This document shows, one piece after another, positions 1-12,362 of a DNA stretch of 64,000 nt (positions are counted from its first letter, which is position 1; each line of letters begins with the position of its first letter). The DNA comes from Homarus americanus (Eukaryota; Arthropoda; Malacostraca; Decapoda; Nephropidae): assembly GCF_018991925.1 (NCBI RefSeq), contig NW_024735554.1:3749025-3813024 (forward strand). The letters run 5' to 3'. The notes beneath the pieces are model-generated. The model saw only the letters and a list, made by a program, of their open reading frames with translations. It searched no databases and was not told the origin of the DNA. A program made the position numbers and the translations under genes.

Positions 1-218
1 ATTTTCAAATTATATTAAATTTTTTAGACCCCCACTAAAAAATGGAAATTCGACGCAAGTGCAGTGTAAGTTAAATGGGGAGATGAAAAGGGAGAGAAAA
101 AGGAACAATTAAGATGAGAAAAAGAGGAAGAGAGGGATAATGGCAATGAGATACCGGGTAGATGGGTAAATGAGACCAAGAAGAGTTAAGGAGAAGAAGG
201 AATTAACTTCACACTCAC
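1..218 (-). other. Start of La intron 1
   Basis: This sequence follows the La donor on the minus strand. It is A/G-rich on the plus strand, and I see no second La exon in it, so the intron continues beyond the window edge. Confidence 0.6.
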
Positions 219-359
219 CTCCTCCTGAAGGAACTTGTCTCTTGGCAAATTATAATCGCCAAAGTAATACTCTATTTGGCGAATAATCTTGCTATCCATA
301 TCTTGAGGCTTATCAGCATCAGCTGTCTTGCCGTTGGTGGCCACTTCACCCTCAGTCAT
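219..359 (-). CDS. La: La (SSB) autoantigen homologue, first coding exon
   Basis: This exon encodes the N-terminus of La, the nuclear RNA-binding protein that binds the 3' UUU-OH ends of RNA polymerase III transcripts and assists their folding and maturation. The 47 codons start at the ATG at 359-357 and include the start of the La motif, with the diagnostic run IEYYFGDYNLPRDKFLQEE (residues about 29-47). Its aromatic and Asp residues form the RNA-end pocket in the family. The reading frame also runs upstream from a GTG, but the internal ATG gives the expected La start. On the minus strand the exon ends at a good donor (GAG then GTGAGT at 218-213), after a complete codon. An acceptor-like TTATGTTGCAG at 383-393 suggests a short 5' UTR (360-382) spliced to an upstream non-coding exon. 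All later exons lie left of position 1. Family assignment is sure; the exact 5' UTR is inferred. Confidence 0.93.
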
Positions 360-382
360 AATGAGAGGTAATGTAGACACTT

Positions 383-666
383 CTGCAACATAACATTTAT
401 TACTGCTTAAAACAGATAATTATTTATCCCCAACCATTGTATTCCCAACTAAATTCATTACCACGACTGGATTAAAAGTTTCATAAACCCTAGAAACGAA
501 CATACTGTACAGTTATTTCTATATTTACAAAAGGAGTGTATTCCCCCCCCCCCAAATCTCCTGGATCCAGTATACTGTATAGCTGCCATATACAAAAATT
601 TTTAAAGTTAAAGTTTTTTTACTATAATAAAGCAATTATATTAAATACTGTACAGAAAACTCTCCA
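383..666. other. AT-rich non-coding stretch upstream of La exon
   Basis: This is probably part of the La 5' UTR intron. It contains a C10 run at 544-553 and several TACTGTA motifs. I see no exon, promoter or hairpin that I can support. Confidence 0.4.
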
Positions 667-996
667 TTAGCTAGAATCTTTAATAACTGGAACTCTCCAA
701 AAGCCAAATTTTTTTTTAGTATTCCAAGAAATTCCAGGAAAAACCTCTCTGTTCTGGGTATCTAAATGAATTTTTGACGATTGCATCAAGCGCGCTTCCA
801 GAAATTTTGAAAAAAATCTCTGTTCCAGGCATGGGAACAAATCTTCAAGAGATTGCATCATATTTCTGATGCAGGTAGGCTGCATGGGATGCCTACGACT
901 TGCTGATATCTCACAGCCAATCTCCTCATACTTTTGTATCATGACAGACACTTTTAGTTCGTTGTCTGCTGCCATTGTGCAAGCTTGTTTGCTCAC
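667..996 (-). other. Unidentified ORF inside a repeated element
   Basis: A 109-residue open frame on the minus strand, starting MSKQACTMAADNELK. A second ATG seven codons in (MAADNELK) looks a better start. It has an acidic/basic mixed composition, no signal peptide and no membrane segment. I do not recognise the family. The sequence just upstream of its start (about 1000-1085) is repeated at 14330-14421, inside a Tigger-like MITE. This suggests the ORF belongs to a mobile element whose short derivative sits at 14.2 kb. It could be an accessory or degraded transposon protein, or a chance frame. Confidence 0.35.
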
Positions 997-1084
997 TCAC
1001 TGCTGTTTTCGCATATGATCTGTGTTGTACTGTACTGTACTGTACATTGCAGTGTTAAGACATAAATAAGTGATCAGTTACATA

Positions 1085-1362
1085 TACAGGTACTTCTCGA
1101 CTTACGACCGCCCCAGTCGTATCAATATTTTTTCAAATTACGTATTTTCGAGTCCCGACGTTAGTGATTGCGCTGTGTACTGACAACATTTTTGTTTGTA
1201 ATTCCCTTTAAAATGGCTGGCAAGCTTAAAAGCGAGAGTTTTGTGGTGCTGAGAAGAAAAAGAGACACCCATTTTAGATTTTCTATGTATTATTTTCTCA
1301 TTTTCGACCAATTTGACTGGATTTGGGTCCCTAACCCTGTCATAAGTCGGGAACTGCCTGTA
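1085..1362 (+). mobile_element. TA-flanked MITE family A, copy 1
   Basis: The element begins with TACAGGTACTTCTCGACTTACG and ends with CATAAGTCGGGAACTGCCTGTA, imperfect terminal inverted repeats flanked by TA. Its body, which contains the short phrase AAAATGGCTGGCAAGC, matches copies at 1463-1738 (inverted) and 14422-14724. TA flanks and size fit a Tc1/mariner-type (pogo/Tigger-like) MITE. It has no coding capacity. Confidence 0.75.
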
Positions 1363-1462
1363 CTGTACTGTACACAGAGTAAGTGTAAAAGTACCATGTG
1401 TACAGTGCTGTTCGGTACACAGCAGTGGACAGTGTAGAGGGTGCACGACTGCACGTACAGCA

Positions 1463-1738
1463 TACAGCTCCTCCCCGACTTACGACGGGGTTAGGGACCC
1501 AAATCCAGGTCGTAAGTTGAAATGGTCCTAAGTCGAAATTGCTTAAATAATACATAGAAAATGGGTGTCTCTTTCTCTTCTCAGCACCACAAAACTCTCA
1601 CTTTTAAGCTTGCCAGCCATTTTAAAGTGAATACCAAACGAAAATTTTGACTGTGTACTGTCGTTAGGACTCGAAAATACGTAATTTGACAAAATTTTGG
1701 TACGACTGAGGCAAGTCGTAAGTCGGGGAGGAGCTGTA
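1463..1738 (-). mobile_element. TA-flanked MITE family A, copy 2 (inverted)
   Basis: This copy starts TACAGCTCCTCCCCGACTTA and ends AGTCGGGGAGGAGCTGTA, so the terminal inverted repeats are nearly perfect. It is the reverse complement of copy 1, which lies 100 bp away, so the two could fold into a large hairpin. Short ORFs here arise from the repeat and are not genes. Confidence 0.8.
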
Positions 1739-2338
1739 TTGTACAGTACATGCACAATCCCTCCTTCAAGGAGGGAGAGAAGAATGACAGCAACACCTAC
1801 AAGAGATGGTACAGGACAGAGGCAGGCCATCATGTACTGTACAGTACAGGTATCATCATACTGTATCACCATTTGGCCTGCCTGTATTACAAGCTCAAGA
1901 TGACAGCATCCGCTGGTGAGTACAGGATAGTGCATACAGTAGTACAGTGTTTATTTACACTACTCTACAGTATATTGCATGTGTACAGTGGTGTTTGCAT
2001 AAATAAATACAGCTCTGTTCTGACTGTGAGATGCATAGTTTAAGCTCTCGGAAAACTTTCCCGTCGCTGAAAAAATTCAGGGGATGAAAAATTTGTCTCC
2101 ATAACCAGAAATCTTTCAAACCCAGAACTGCTCTCAACCAATTATTCCCGTTAACGGGGATATTGCTGTAGTAGCTTTCATAGGCCCAATGAGGTAGGTT
2201 TCTTATAAACTTTCATTACCGTGTGCCAATATTTATTATGTTTACCTTCCCAATTAGCTGTATACCTGAATTACCTTACTTTTAGATCATATTTATTACT
2301 GTAAATTCTTATGTTTAACTCTAAATTAAGTTTTATTC
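1739..2338. other. Gene-free stretch rich in GTACAGTAC-type motifs
   Basis: It contains recurring TACTGTA/GTACAGT words and a short PuPy-mixed region, with no supported exon. It looks like old repeat sequence between the MITE pair and the Tigger-like relic. Confidence 0.4.
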
Positions 2339-2366
2339 ACCTCACAACTTTGTTATGGCAAATCTG

Positions 2367-2661
2367 AAGGAAGTTCAGGAAACTGGCTTCAAGGCACCCA
2401 GATGTGGAAAAGTCTGAACTAGCTTTGTGTCATGTTGAGGACACAGTGGTCTCCTTCTTCAAACATCAGTTAATGATGAGGAGGAGAGATGCCCCACAAA
2501 AAAAAATTGACAGTTTCTTTAGTAAAAGGCAGCGGGAACAAGATGCTAGCCCTCAGCCTTCCACTTCATGAAGGAGAGAGGATGTTATTGGTGGAGAATC
2601 TGTCAGTCCAGAGGTTCCTGACATTTTCATGGAAGGTGACTCGCCTTCCAAGAAGCAGTAA
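2367..2661 (+). pseudogene. C-terminal end of a Tigger-like transposase (broken)
   Basis: Read on the plus strand, this encodes the tail of a Tigger/pogo-type DDE transposase. It includes RKLASRHPDVEKSE, then KKIDSFFSKRQREQDASPQP, and a last block ending SPSKKQ before TAA at 2659-2661. The basic IDSFF-type tail followed by PQPSTS is typical of the C-termini of this family as I know it. A TGA interrupts the frame after PSTS and the downstream block is in another register, so at least one stop and one frameshift break it. The DNA-binding and catalytic regions are missing. It is followed by its own non-coding 3' region and right terminus. Confidence 0.75.
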
Positions 2662-2927
2662 AATGCTTCTCCTCCACCTCCACTTCCTTCTTTTCTCCCT
2701 TCTCCTCCACCCTCATTCTAATTCCCATCATCATCCAGGAGCCTTCTACATACACACCTCAAAGTAAGTGTACCTTTCTACCATTTTTGTTGAATTTAGG
2801 CAATTTTCGGTGAGCTGGAACCAATTACCCAAAAACCCATTGAAACAATGGTTTCGGTTAACGAGTTTTTCGGTGAACTAGCAACCTTCTAGAACGGATT
2901 GTGCTCGTTAACCGAGGGACCACTGTA
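2662..2927 (+). mobile_element. Right end of the Tigger-like element
   Basis: This is the non-coding tail, with a C/T-rich segment, followed by a terminus ending GTTAACCGAGGGACCACTGTA. This is the CAGTGGTCCCTCGGTTAAC type of pogo/Tigger terminal repeat, with TA at the edge. No matching left terminus is visible, so the copy is 5'-truncated. Confidence 0.75.
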
Positions 2928-3070
2928 TTGGTCATTCTGAAATTTATTTTACATATTGACAATATATAGTGCAGTGCAATGTTGATTTAAAGAAAATAAT
3001 CTTGAATTACATCTAGTGAACTTAAAATTTTATGGGTGAAATGACAGCATGAAGCATGGGGTGATTTCCT

Positions 3071-3317
3071 TCTTCCACCCCCACTTCCTTCTCTTCTCCC
3101 TTCTCCTCCACCCCCACTTCTAATTCCCATCATCATCAACCAGAAGCCTTCTACATACACACCTCAAAGTAAGTGTACTTTACTGCATTTATTTTTCCTT
3201 TGTATGTAATTTTCGGTGAGCTGAAACCAATTACCCAAAATCCCATTGAAACAATGATTTCGGTTAACGAACGACCTTCTGGAACGAATTGTGTTCGTTA
3301 ACCGAGGGACCACTGTA
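3071..3317 (+). mobile_element. Second copy of the same Tigger-like right end
   Basis: This closely repeats 2670-2927: the same C/T-rich segment, the phrase ACACACCTCAAAGTAAGTGTAC and the same terminus ending ACCACTGTA. It is either a local duplication or an independent truncated insertion. A small interrupted palindrome (ATTATGCC-GA-GGCATAAT, 3317-3334) follows immediately. Confidence 0.75.
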
Positions 3318-3334
3318 TTATGCCGAGGCATAAT

Positions 3335-4056
3335 TTTGAAATACAATTTTGTAAACTAGTGTTTTGATTATTTTCTATCCCAACCAACAGTTACTTTGGC
3401 AAATTTAGTAAAATTTTTGTGTCTATGTTGATGTATATTAATTATGTAAGAATTTTCTGGAATGTAATGCCCTTGAAATGGTGATGGGAATAAACGCGGT
3501 GACAAAACGGGTAAAAACAGTGGTGATGAATCGGGTTGGTGACGCAATGGGCACGGCCCCAAATCAAGGGCGGTCCTAAAATGTATAAAACATTGATGAT
3601 ATTTTGCCGTCACCTAATAAGTTCATACTAACGCTATTTTACCGTGATTGCGCTCTGATTGGCTAAATACTTTCTGATTAATATGAAGGGGGGGGGATGG
3701 GGGTCTGCCACCTGGCCAGGGAGTTAGGTAAGGTTAGGTTAGGTCAGGTTTTATTAGGTTCAAGAAATGTCGCCTCTTTTATAATGATGAGAACATCTGT
3801 GGAAAAAATGAACTAAATCGAACAATTTCTGGTAAGGTGTTTAAAGACATTTTTCATCAGGTTGGTCCTCAGGCCAGACCACTCAACTTACCTCATATCT
3901 TATCATTAAAACAATATCTCAACTATACACCCTAGATTATTAAATGTTCTCTACCTCATACATACATAGAATTATCATCAATCTACAATTACTTATCCAC
4001 TTATACTTACATCAATAAGCTGTGTTAACGTAGTGTAATTCACGGAGGTACCGCCT
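3335..4056. other. Gene-free stretch
   Basis: AT-rich sequence with a short TTAGG-like run at 3724-3750 (GTTAGGTTAGG) and a G9 run near 3687. Donor-like sites on the minus strand (near 3890 and 4008) could belong to La 5' UTR exons, but I cannot establish them. Confidence 0.35.
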
Positions 4057-4095
4057 GTGTGTGTTAGGGGGGGTCCCGAGTCAGCGTGGGTAATG

Positions 4096-4347
4096 GGGGA
4101 GTTAGGGGCTACAGTCTCCTGCTTGCTTTATTTTTCACCCGTACTAGATTCCACTGATGGTGAGTTAGGGGATACAGTCTCCTGCATGCTTTATTTTTCA
4201 CCTGTACTAGATTCCACTGATGGTGAGTTAGGGGATACAGTCTCTTGCATGCTTTATTTTTCATCTGTACTAGATTCCACTGATGGCGAGTTAGGGGCTA
4301 CAGTCTCCTGGATGCTTTATTTTTCACCCGTACTAGATTCCACTGAT
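4096..4347 (+). repeat. 63-bp minisatellite, four units, open in one frame
   Basis: Four tandem 63-bp units share GAGTTAGGGG(C/A)TACAGTCTC and TACTAGATTCCACTGATGG. Because 63 is a multiple of three, they make an open frame (4057-4452) with a repeated 21-residue unit containing LYFSPVLDST. No upstream exon or promoter supports translation. I treat it as a non-coding tandem repeat. Confidence 0.8.
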
Positions 4348-7300
4348 ATATTTTTATTTAATTCAGTTGATACTATCATTTCAGTCAAATTATTTCCTCT
4401 CTCCTTAATTAAATGGCCTAAATATATCACTGAATATTACTCCAAAGTCTAAATAAAAATAAAGCTATATTGAACACCGCCCCCTGGACTGGGTAAGTGT
4501 CCATTAATCTTGTACTTTACGGTCGATATCGCCATAATTTGAAGTCCACCATTATATAGAGGTGGTAAGAGTTTAGTACCATTGCCCGGTCTATTAACTA
4601 ATGTATCTCAAAACTTCATGGTTAAATACAACTCTCAAAACACACTCCTAAAACACTTTCATCTGACTGTTTCTGAGGTACTGTTATAATTCAGATTTTT
4701 TTAACCATTATTGTTTCATTATTATCAAAACAATGATATGTGATAAATGATACAAAAAAAAATGCTTATCGATATTTAATTTTAAAATAAAACTAAAAAT
4801 ATTTTACTATACCAAGAAACATCACTTTCATTATTTTATAACCTGAAAAAATATTCCCATGGCAGTTAATTTAAGAAACTATCAGGTAAAGTTATATATA
4901 ATGTATTCTGTTGTATGAAAAAATGTAAAAAAGAAATAAGATAAAAGTATTAAATTATCTCAAGAGTTGTTGTTTACATCAGCTGAGGAGAGGCCGAGGA
5001 GGAGACTTGGCAACTGAGCTGTAGGAATATTCTTTCAGTTTACCGTATATCACGCATTTAAAGTAATTTATACAGTCTTATAATTTGTTTAAACACATGA
5101 TGATTTAGATAAGAATTTGAATATATATATAGTTTATTAATTGTGAAACTACGCTGCAGTTCAGGAATATTTCAAATTAGAATGTTTGTATACTAGTAAC
5201 AATGGGAACTGTTAACTGGGTAGAATTCTGTGTGTAAATTATAAATAATATTGTATCCTGCAGTTTAAAGTTTATATTTTGTAACTTTTTATGCAGTAAT
5301 AGCTTCATGCCTTTGTTTTAAGTGTACCTTAATTGTTGTGTCATTCCAGGGGAAGGGTTCAGCTTAGCTCTGTAGATTTATAATTCTGATTTAAATAAAA
5401 AAAATGTGAAATACCACAAACTTAACTTCCTATTTGTCATAGACTTCAGAGTACAGTATGTGATTTCATGAAATATATTTTTTACTAATAGTGAGTTGAA
5501 GACACCTCTCTTACCTCAAGGGAACTGCATATCATGTGTAGGATTTTGTAGTTTTTATATTTTTGTGCCAATATTTGCCAAAATTCTCGTGAAGATAAAA
5601 GCTTCTTAAATTCAATAAATAAAAAAAATGCTGGAGGAATGCAGTTTGCATCAGGGTTAGGGTCGTCTCGTACCCAAGATAAATAGTATACCCGAAAAAG
5701 TCAACTCGTACCCAACTCACTAGATAAGTCGTACCCAAGATTACTTACACCTAATTTAAGAGATACTCCATACCTATTAGTATATATACCGTGTATTTTA
5801 GCTTTATCTATGATTTCAAAAAAAGATTGTGTAAATCTTGTAGGAAAGTGCAGTGAAATTCGGGAAATGAAATGCAGGCTTTAAAATGGTTGCATCTCAT
5901 TACATAAGTATGTTATTTCATCACACAAACATTGCACTACAAGTACATATTTCACACTATGTGGCTTAGAATAACTTTATTGCAATTTACTGATTTCAGG
6001 CTAATAGATTTGGCAGTTTCAATTTATAAACTGGGCGATGTAAACGTTTAAAATGGTCATAAGTCAACAAAATATAGACATGCATAAAAACATTGATTTT
6101 CCAGCTTCAGCTTTTTGTAAACAAATCAGTTAGTGTACAGTATATAATTCGGGGCTCCTCTCTGGTACTACTTCTGGCATAATGAACTTGTTCTACGGAG
6201 TGGCTGACATCGTGACATCGTCAGGAATTTCTTCTGACTAGTCAACATCAAGAATGAAATACAGTAGTAATAAGGATATAAAAGAACGAAGTGAGAATAT
6301 TGGCCAACACATAAACAATTAGTTATGTTATGTATGTTAATGATACTCTGGATAGATTTGTTTAAAAGTCACGACCACACGGAAACAAGACCAGTATCAG
6401 TAACGTAAGGACTTGATTATGTGTCACCCAATAGTCACGCTATTTATATATTAAAATCAACCTTGTCCACGTTTCTATTGTGGATCTACATGATATATAT
6501 CTACATGTTGGGTGCGAGTTGTCCAGCACACCTTTGCATTATTTCTCTTAAACTATTTTTTTTTTTTTGTGCAGAGAACTGCCTCCGTTTGCCATACAGT
6601 ATTTATTTTACCATTGCCACAATCTCCAATTTATCATTCATGAGATGAGGAAACTGGCTTTACAAACCTAACCTAAAATACAGCACAGTATTGCAGTTAT
6701 TTCCCGTTTCATTCTTCGAAAGTGGAATATATTCCTTTCTGCTAAAAAAAAACATTTCTGTATGTCAAAACTGATAGAAAAAGCAACTCTTTCCTCCTGT
6801 CTTTGGTATATGGAGTTCTTAATCCTGACTTTGGGTCAGGATCTAGAATGAGTTGATCAAGAATAAATAATTTGTATCTGATGATAGCAAAGTAATATGT
6901 GGACCATCTCTTATTTTGCTAAGAGTATATCCATTATGAGGATGATTGATGTGATTATCATATTTATTTACGTTTTAGACCACAATCACAAGTTTGGGGC
7001 TCGAATTTCAACCTCAAGATTTTCAACTAAAGTAGAATTTCTCAATCCTGACTTGGTTAAAAATGGGAATTCAAGATAATTTCTTTGTTTCTGAGACACC
7101 AAAGCTTCCACAGTTTGTAATGGGTTCTTAGCGAAATATTATTTTCTTATTGACCTGCAAAGTATTTACGTGGTTCACAAGTTTAGAGAACTTCACTCGA
7201 CTGTTTTCCCGAGGACATTTATTCCACTGATTACTGTATTGGGACTGGGTACTGGGAATATTTATCTCAGGTTCCAAGGTAACACTGAGTCTCATTGTAT

Positions 7301-7537
7301 GGGAGGGCTAAGGAATCTGTATTAGCCTCCTGACCTTCATGGATGGCAGTAATAAAATAAGTTGGTTAACTCTCTGAGGGTGTATTTCTGCCTAATCCTT
7401 AGAGCTTTTACAGCACCACCATCTCTATCTTTGTCGTACTGGCATATGATAATGAGAACCACTTGGCTATCATCATTAAATTTTCAGGATCATACAATTT
7501 TTATTTACTTCTTGGCTCATTTGTGCATATTTTACAG
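4348..7537. other. Long gene-free interval between La and TAF12
   Basis: AT-rich with no recognisable protein similarity. It should contain the TAF12 5' end and perhaps La upstream exons. A comparatively GC-rich patch at 4975-5030 and a minus-strand donor-like site near 5512 (CCTTGAG then GTAAGAG) are the only candidates I see. Neither is secure. Confidence 0.4.
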
Positions 7538-7565
7538 GATACCATTGCAGGTGTCATTCATAGGG
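7538..7565 (+). other. Candidate 5' UTR exon of TAF12
   Basis: A 28-base segment is flanked by a good acceptor (CATATTTTACAG) and a strong donor (GGG then GTAAGTAACC). Splicing it to the exon at 7624 would place a TAG directly upstream, in frame with the ATG at 7655, making that ATG the first usable start. The 58-bp intron between them is short but possible. This is an inference from splice sites only. Confidence 0.4.
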
Positions 7566-7654
7566 GTAAGTAACCATTTTCTGGAATTTGGTGTTTGATT
7601 ATTATAGTTGCTCTGTATTTCAGAGGTGGAGTGAAACAACAGCTACGTGGCAAC

Positions 7655-10600
7655 ATGTCCCAACAGGTCCAGCAGATGGTGGGTGGCCAGGTTATGCAGG
7701 GCCAAATGGTACAAGTACAGGGACAGGTCGTCTCGGGCACACAAGTAGTTAACAGTGCAGGTGATGATAGTAGTTGATTTCATATCTTTTTTTTTTATCT
7801 ATTCTGGAACATTTTTAAGATTAAAAAGTTACTCTTACAATGAAAATTTGTCAGAAATTGAAGTTATTGAAGGTGTACCTTAACCTTACTTGCTGTAGTT
7901 ACTGAATATATGTACATTTATGAATAGCACTTTATATATACAGAACAGTCGGAATCTACTAATGTACATCTGTAGATACACACATTTGATAATGGTATTG
8001 TACCACAGAATACCATTAATCCAATCTTGCATAATACATCTGTAGATACTTATATTGCGTGCATGCTGAACCTGTCCTCCCTCACGCACTCACTGATGCT
8101 CTTCCCTTGCCACACTTCGTTTATTTTGGTCGATTTGCTTTGGTCGATTTGCTTGGGATGCAGTCACAGCTGGTTGTGTTTCATTATACCTTACAGTAAT
8201 ATGAGCAAAGACAAAGAAAATTAAGATGATGCTGCATCTATTGCTGTTAAGAAGATGATACATGCTGTTATTCTTGATGAGGAAACTAGAACAATAGATA
8301 GTGTGAGAGCATAGTGTCTGTTGGCTGTGAGCTTGGGTTGGCCCATTCATTAGTAAATACCATACTGAAAAGTAAAGAACAAACTTAGTATGAAACATGT
8401 GAAGAGTGTAGCAGACAGCAGTAATTTGTCTTCTCTGTATTAATTCTCAAGGCCAATCTGCAAGTAACTGCTCTAATTTTAGTTGTCCATATTTCACTAA
8501 TTTGTAATTATTAGAGGCAATTTCATGGAAAATTCTGGGATTTATCTCAGTTTATAACATGGATTTTTATGGGAAATTAATGTCCACTAATGTATGTCCA
8601 GCTAATGTACAGGCTTTCAGGAACACATCATGTACATTAAACAGACGCTGATTGTATGCTGTACCAGTACTGGATTTTGAAGGGCTACTGTATTGAACAT
8701 ATTGAAAAAAAATTTCATACAATAGTGAAAAAAAATGGCCAAGTTTAAGCTATCTTTCCTGCTTGGGAGATTGTCATGCAGTAGTTCTTTCTTGTACAAT
8801 TTGGATTGCATTTACCCATGCATGTATCATTCAGAAGAAATTTTTATATTAATGGATACACAAAGTAAGTGCACTTAAAAGGAATTTAATTTATTAAGTG
8901 TTGCCGAAGGGATCCCATTGTAGTAGTTCCTCAATAAAATGTTCTTTATTCAGTTGTTATCCTTACTTTATTATTTATATGCTGTAACCATACTATACAT
9001 TTTTTTATTAACATTGTTTTCTTTAGAATAGTGGAATTAGGAAAACCTCCCATCTTCCTGGAAGAATCTGATATTTTTTTTTTATTAATGTTGTACATAC
9101 AGGTCAGGTGGTGATGTCAACCACTTCTGGTCTGACAAGTCTAAGTGGTCAACAGTTAGTTACACAGCTGGTGCCTGGCCAGACTATGCAAGGTCAAGTG
9201 GTGCATCAAGCCACAGCTCCATTAGGTGTCAACACAACTCTTGCTTCAAGCCTCACTCAAGGACAGGTAGGCATAAAGTGATGTCTTGTGATGCCAAACA
9301 ACCTAAATCCACAGCTCAGTGACCCAGCTCTGTGGGTACCAACCAGATCCAATAGTGTTAATAACGGTAGTAAAGGGAGGACAGTTGCTTTTGTATATAG
9401 GTTGGGGTTTGATTTTTCTTCAAGAATTAAAGAAAAAATTACACCCAGTAATGGTCTTGTGGACTAAAGCTATTGATTCTGTTATGTTGCTTTGGAGTTT
9501 TGAATTCCATTCCAAGACCATAATTGTTATCACAAATATACAGTTATCTACAATAAAATCTTTGAGGATTTTACTGTTGACTAAATAACTTTAAAAAATT
9601 ATAAGTGGAATTTGCACTTCTTTTATGACCTAGATTTGTTTTTTGTAATGAGCTTTAGTTGAGAAATCTAATTATAGTAAACTCTCATTTTTAAACTGCT
9701 TAGCATTATTCATTTCAATGTGATTTTCACTCCAAAACCTGTGTAATAGTATCATAATGAAGGGCATTGATATGACCTGTCATTACAATCGATTGATCTT
9801 GTTTATGAAGGCTTGACAAGAGCTGGATTCACACATAGGTGATTTACTCTTTAACCTTAAATTGCAGTTATACTGTATTACTGGGCTAAGGTTCACATGC
9901 TGAACATCATGCTTTTTATTTTAACCACACTTCATACATCAGAGAAAACTATTCCATGCTCCAGAATGTTGTGAGAACACCTCTGTTCTGCAATACTTGT
10001 GGACTTAATTACCATCTTTTTGCAGTTGATAATGGATTGCCCATATCATCCTTCAAGTTCTTCTGTAAGGTAATAATCCCCTAATGAAGAAACCTAATAA
10101 AGTGTTAACACCTGGTTAGAATCCACAGTGCTTACTGAATGATGAAAGAGCTGTGGACAGCACAAGTACACATGTAATTCTGGCCGTTACCCAGAAAGCC
10201 AAGTTGGCTAGCTAGGCTGGGTCAGCCTGCTACTGACTTCACCTTGTAGTATAGAAAATGAGTTTATAGGTGCACTAGCCAGGCTGGCCAATCAACCAAT
10301 GAGAAAGCATTAATAGTCTCGCTGCATGAATGATAATGTGTGCTGGTTCACAAATAATTTTTCTTGTTAAATTATATTGAAGTTTATTCATTTAATTTCC
10401 ACACCCTAACACACTATGCCCTTCAAACCAAATTCTACTTCATCAGTTACTTGTTCAGCAGGACCTTTCTGTACATTTTATTAATAGATTTCATGTAATG
10501 GTTCCTTCAGGTTGTCAATGCACAGACTGTGACAGGGGTACAGCAATTGGTACAAGGTCAGCAAATACAAACTGTAAACAACCATGTGTCTCAACCAAAC

Positions 10601-12132
10601 ATGGTTGCTGCAGCCACACAAGTGAAGACTACTGGTCCCAACCAGGCAGTTCCAGCGCCGACTGCATCCTCTAATGTGACAGCAGATTCCACAGCACCGG
10701 TATGCAATATCCATGAAGATGCTTTCTCTGTTTTTATTTTGATACCCTGTACAGTAATTTATTCAAATTTGAAGTTCACATACCAAATTTTGGGGGGTTC
10801 AGTTTTTCCTTCATTAAAAAAATATATTTCAAGCTGTTAAAATGCTGTAGGACTGTATAAGTTTCTTTTTAAATTGATGATTTAGTAATCCAGAATTAAT
10901 CATGGTTGTCGTGCAGTAATTGTACGATTAAGACTTAGACAATCTTCCGGAAAGGCACTAAAGTTACCATCCTTTACGTTAACTGATACAGCTTTATAGG
11001 TGTACAACCCTTAAGTGAAAATGTAAGTTTATTTAGGGTACTTGACATTACTATCTTTCTACAGTATATTCTTGCCTAGCTACAGTTTACCCCAAGACCT
11101 CAGAGTCAAGAGCAAACCTAGCAATAGATTAGCTCTGGGTAAAAGCTTAATAAGATATTTATTCAATCTGTGTTTTTTCTCAACAGGTTCTCAACAAACA
11201 GAGAATTACTGAACTGGTTAGGGAAGTTGATCCTAATGAACAACTAGAAGAAGAAGTGGAGGAAATGCTTTTGTCTATTGCGGATGATTTTATTGAGTCG
11301 ACTGTTAATGCAGCCTGTCGCCTGGCAAAGCACAGGGGAGCTAGAGTTCTTGATGTCAAAGATGTGCAAATGTATTTAGGTAAGGGACAAATTAGTTTAT
11401 ACAGAAGGCTGGTGACTACTGCATGTGCCTTTTGTTGATGTGGAAATGATATTGAAAAATTTTAGATGTATAAACTAAGCACACACAATTATTCAACAGG
11501 TGTTTTAATACAGAAGAGATTGTGTGGAGTGCAAGTTAAGTTTCTGCAGTCAAGTCTTTAAACAATGAAAAAGGAAAGGTTACATTATTGCTTGAAATAA
11601 TCGTTGTTATTGACTATTGGTATACAGTACTGTAGAAAAACTATTTATAAAATTCAACAAAACCTGAAAGCATCATGTAACCTACTTTACTGGCTCAACT
11701 TAATAATTGTTGTCAGACATTTAGTATTAAAGTTAATACAAGCACAACTACCCTGTACAGTCATCTTGTAACGGCTGCATTAGCGGTGTTATATGCAATT
11801 GATCATAATTCATTATGTGCTCTTATTTTGGCAAGTACTGTATAGAACCCTTATTATTACGAGTTATAGAGATTTGCTCAATGTATTTACTGGTGTGTGT
11901 GTGTGTGTGTGTGTAAACTTGCCCATTTCCAACAAAATTACATAAGAGCTGATGAACAAAATTTATTTCACAAATATATTTAGTAATTTTTCCCTTATTT
12001 ACAGAACGCAACTGGCACATGTGGATACCAGGCTTTGGTACAGATGAACTACGGCCATATAAGAGAGCACCTACAACTGAAGCTCACAAGCAGCGGCAAG
12101 CACTTATTAGGAAAGCAATAAAAAAGTATTGA
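7655..12132 (+). CDS. TAF12: TAF12, transcription initiation factor TFIID subunit 12
   Basis: TAF12 is a nuclear histone-fold subunit of TFIID and SAGA that pairs with TAF4 (or ADA1) in an H2B-H2A-like dimer. Five coding exons give one continuous 259-residue frame: 7655-7760 (exon begins 7624), 9103-9266, 10511-10699, 11187-11379 and 12005-12132. Every intron is GT-AG with matching phases (1, 0, 0, 1). Residues 1-153 are Gln/Val-rich and low in complexity (MSQQVQQMVGGQ and recurring GQVV/MQGQ words). Residues 154-217 hold the histone fold (LVREVDPNEQLEEEVEEML, then IADDFIE). The last exon encodes the conserved tail NWHMWIPGFGTDELRPYKR and TEAHKQR, ending at TGA 12130-12132. The start at 7655 is the first ATG in its exon; an earlier start upstream cannot be excluded. 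Family identity is certain. The long N-terminus exceeds that of human TAF12. Confidence 0.95.
11893..11914 (+). repeat. (TG)n microsatellite in TAF12 intron 4
   Basis: About eleven TG units, lying some 90 bp upstream of the last TAF12 exon acceptor. Confidence 0.9.
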
Positions 12133-12362
12133 GGTTTCAGAATTTGTTAAGTGTTTAATTTCTTCTCCAATTTAGCTACTTTTAACTGTCTTATTTTTAA
12201 GTGTAATTTGCTATGCAATAATACACAGTTCATTAAAAAATATATATCTACTGAGGTACTCCATTTTATAAGTTGTTTCTGCAGTGTAAAGGTGTAAGTG
12301 TCTTTGTATTTTGTAATTTGCTGAGAAAGGTGTGATAGTGAATGTATGAGTATCTATGGTTT

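Noticed and set aside
3164..3346. Minus-strand ORF across a Tigger terminus
   Set aside because: It reads through the non-coding inverted terminus of a transposon.
8090..8398. Minus-strand ORF in TAF12 intron 1
   Set aside because: Intronic, without recognisable domain or splice context.
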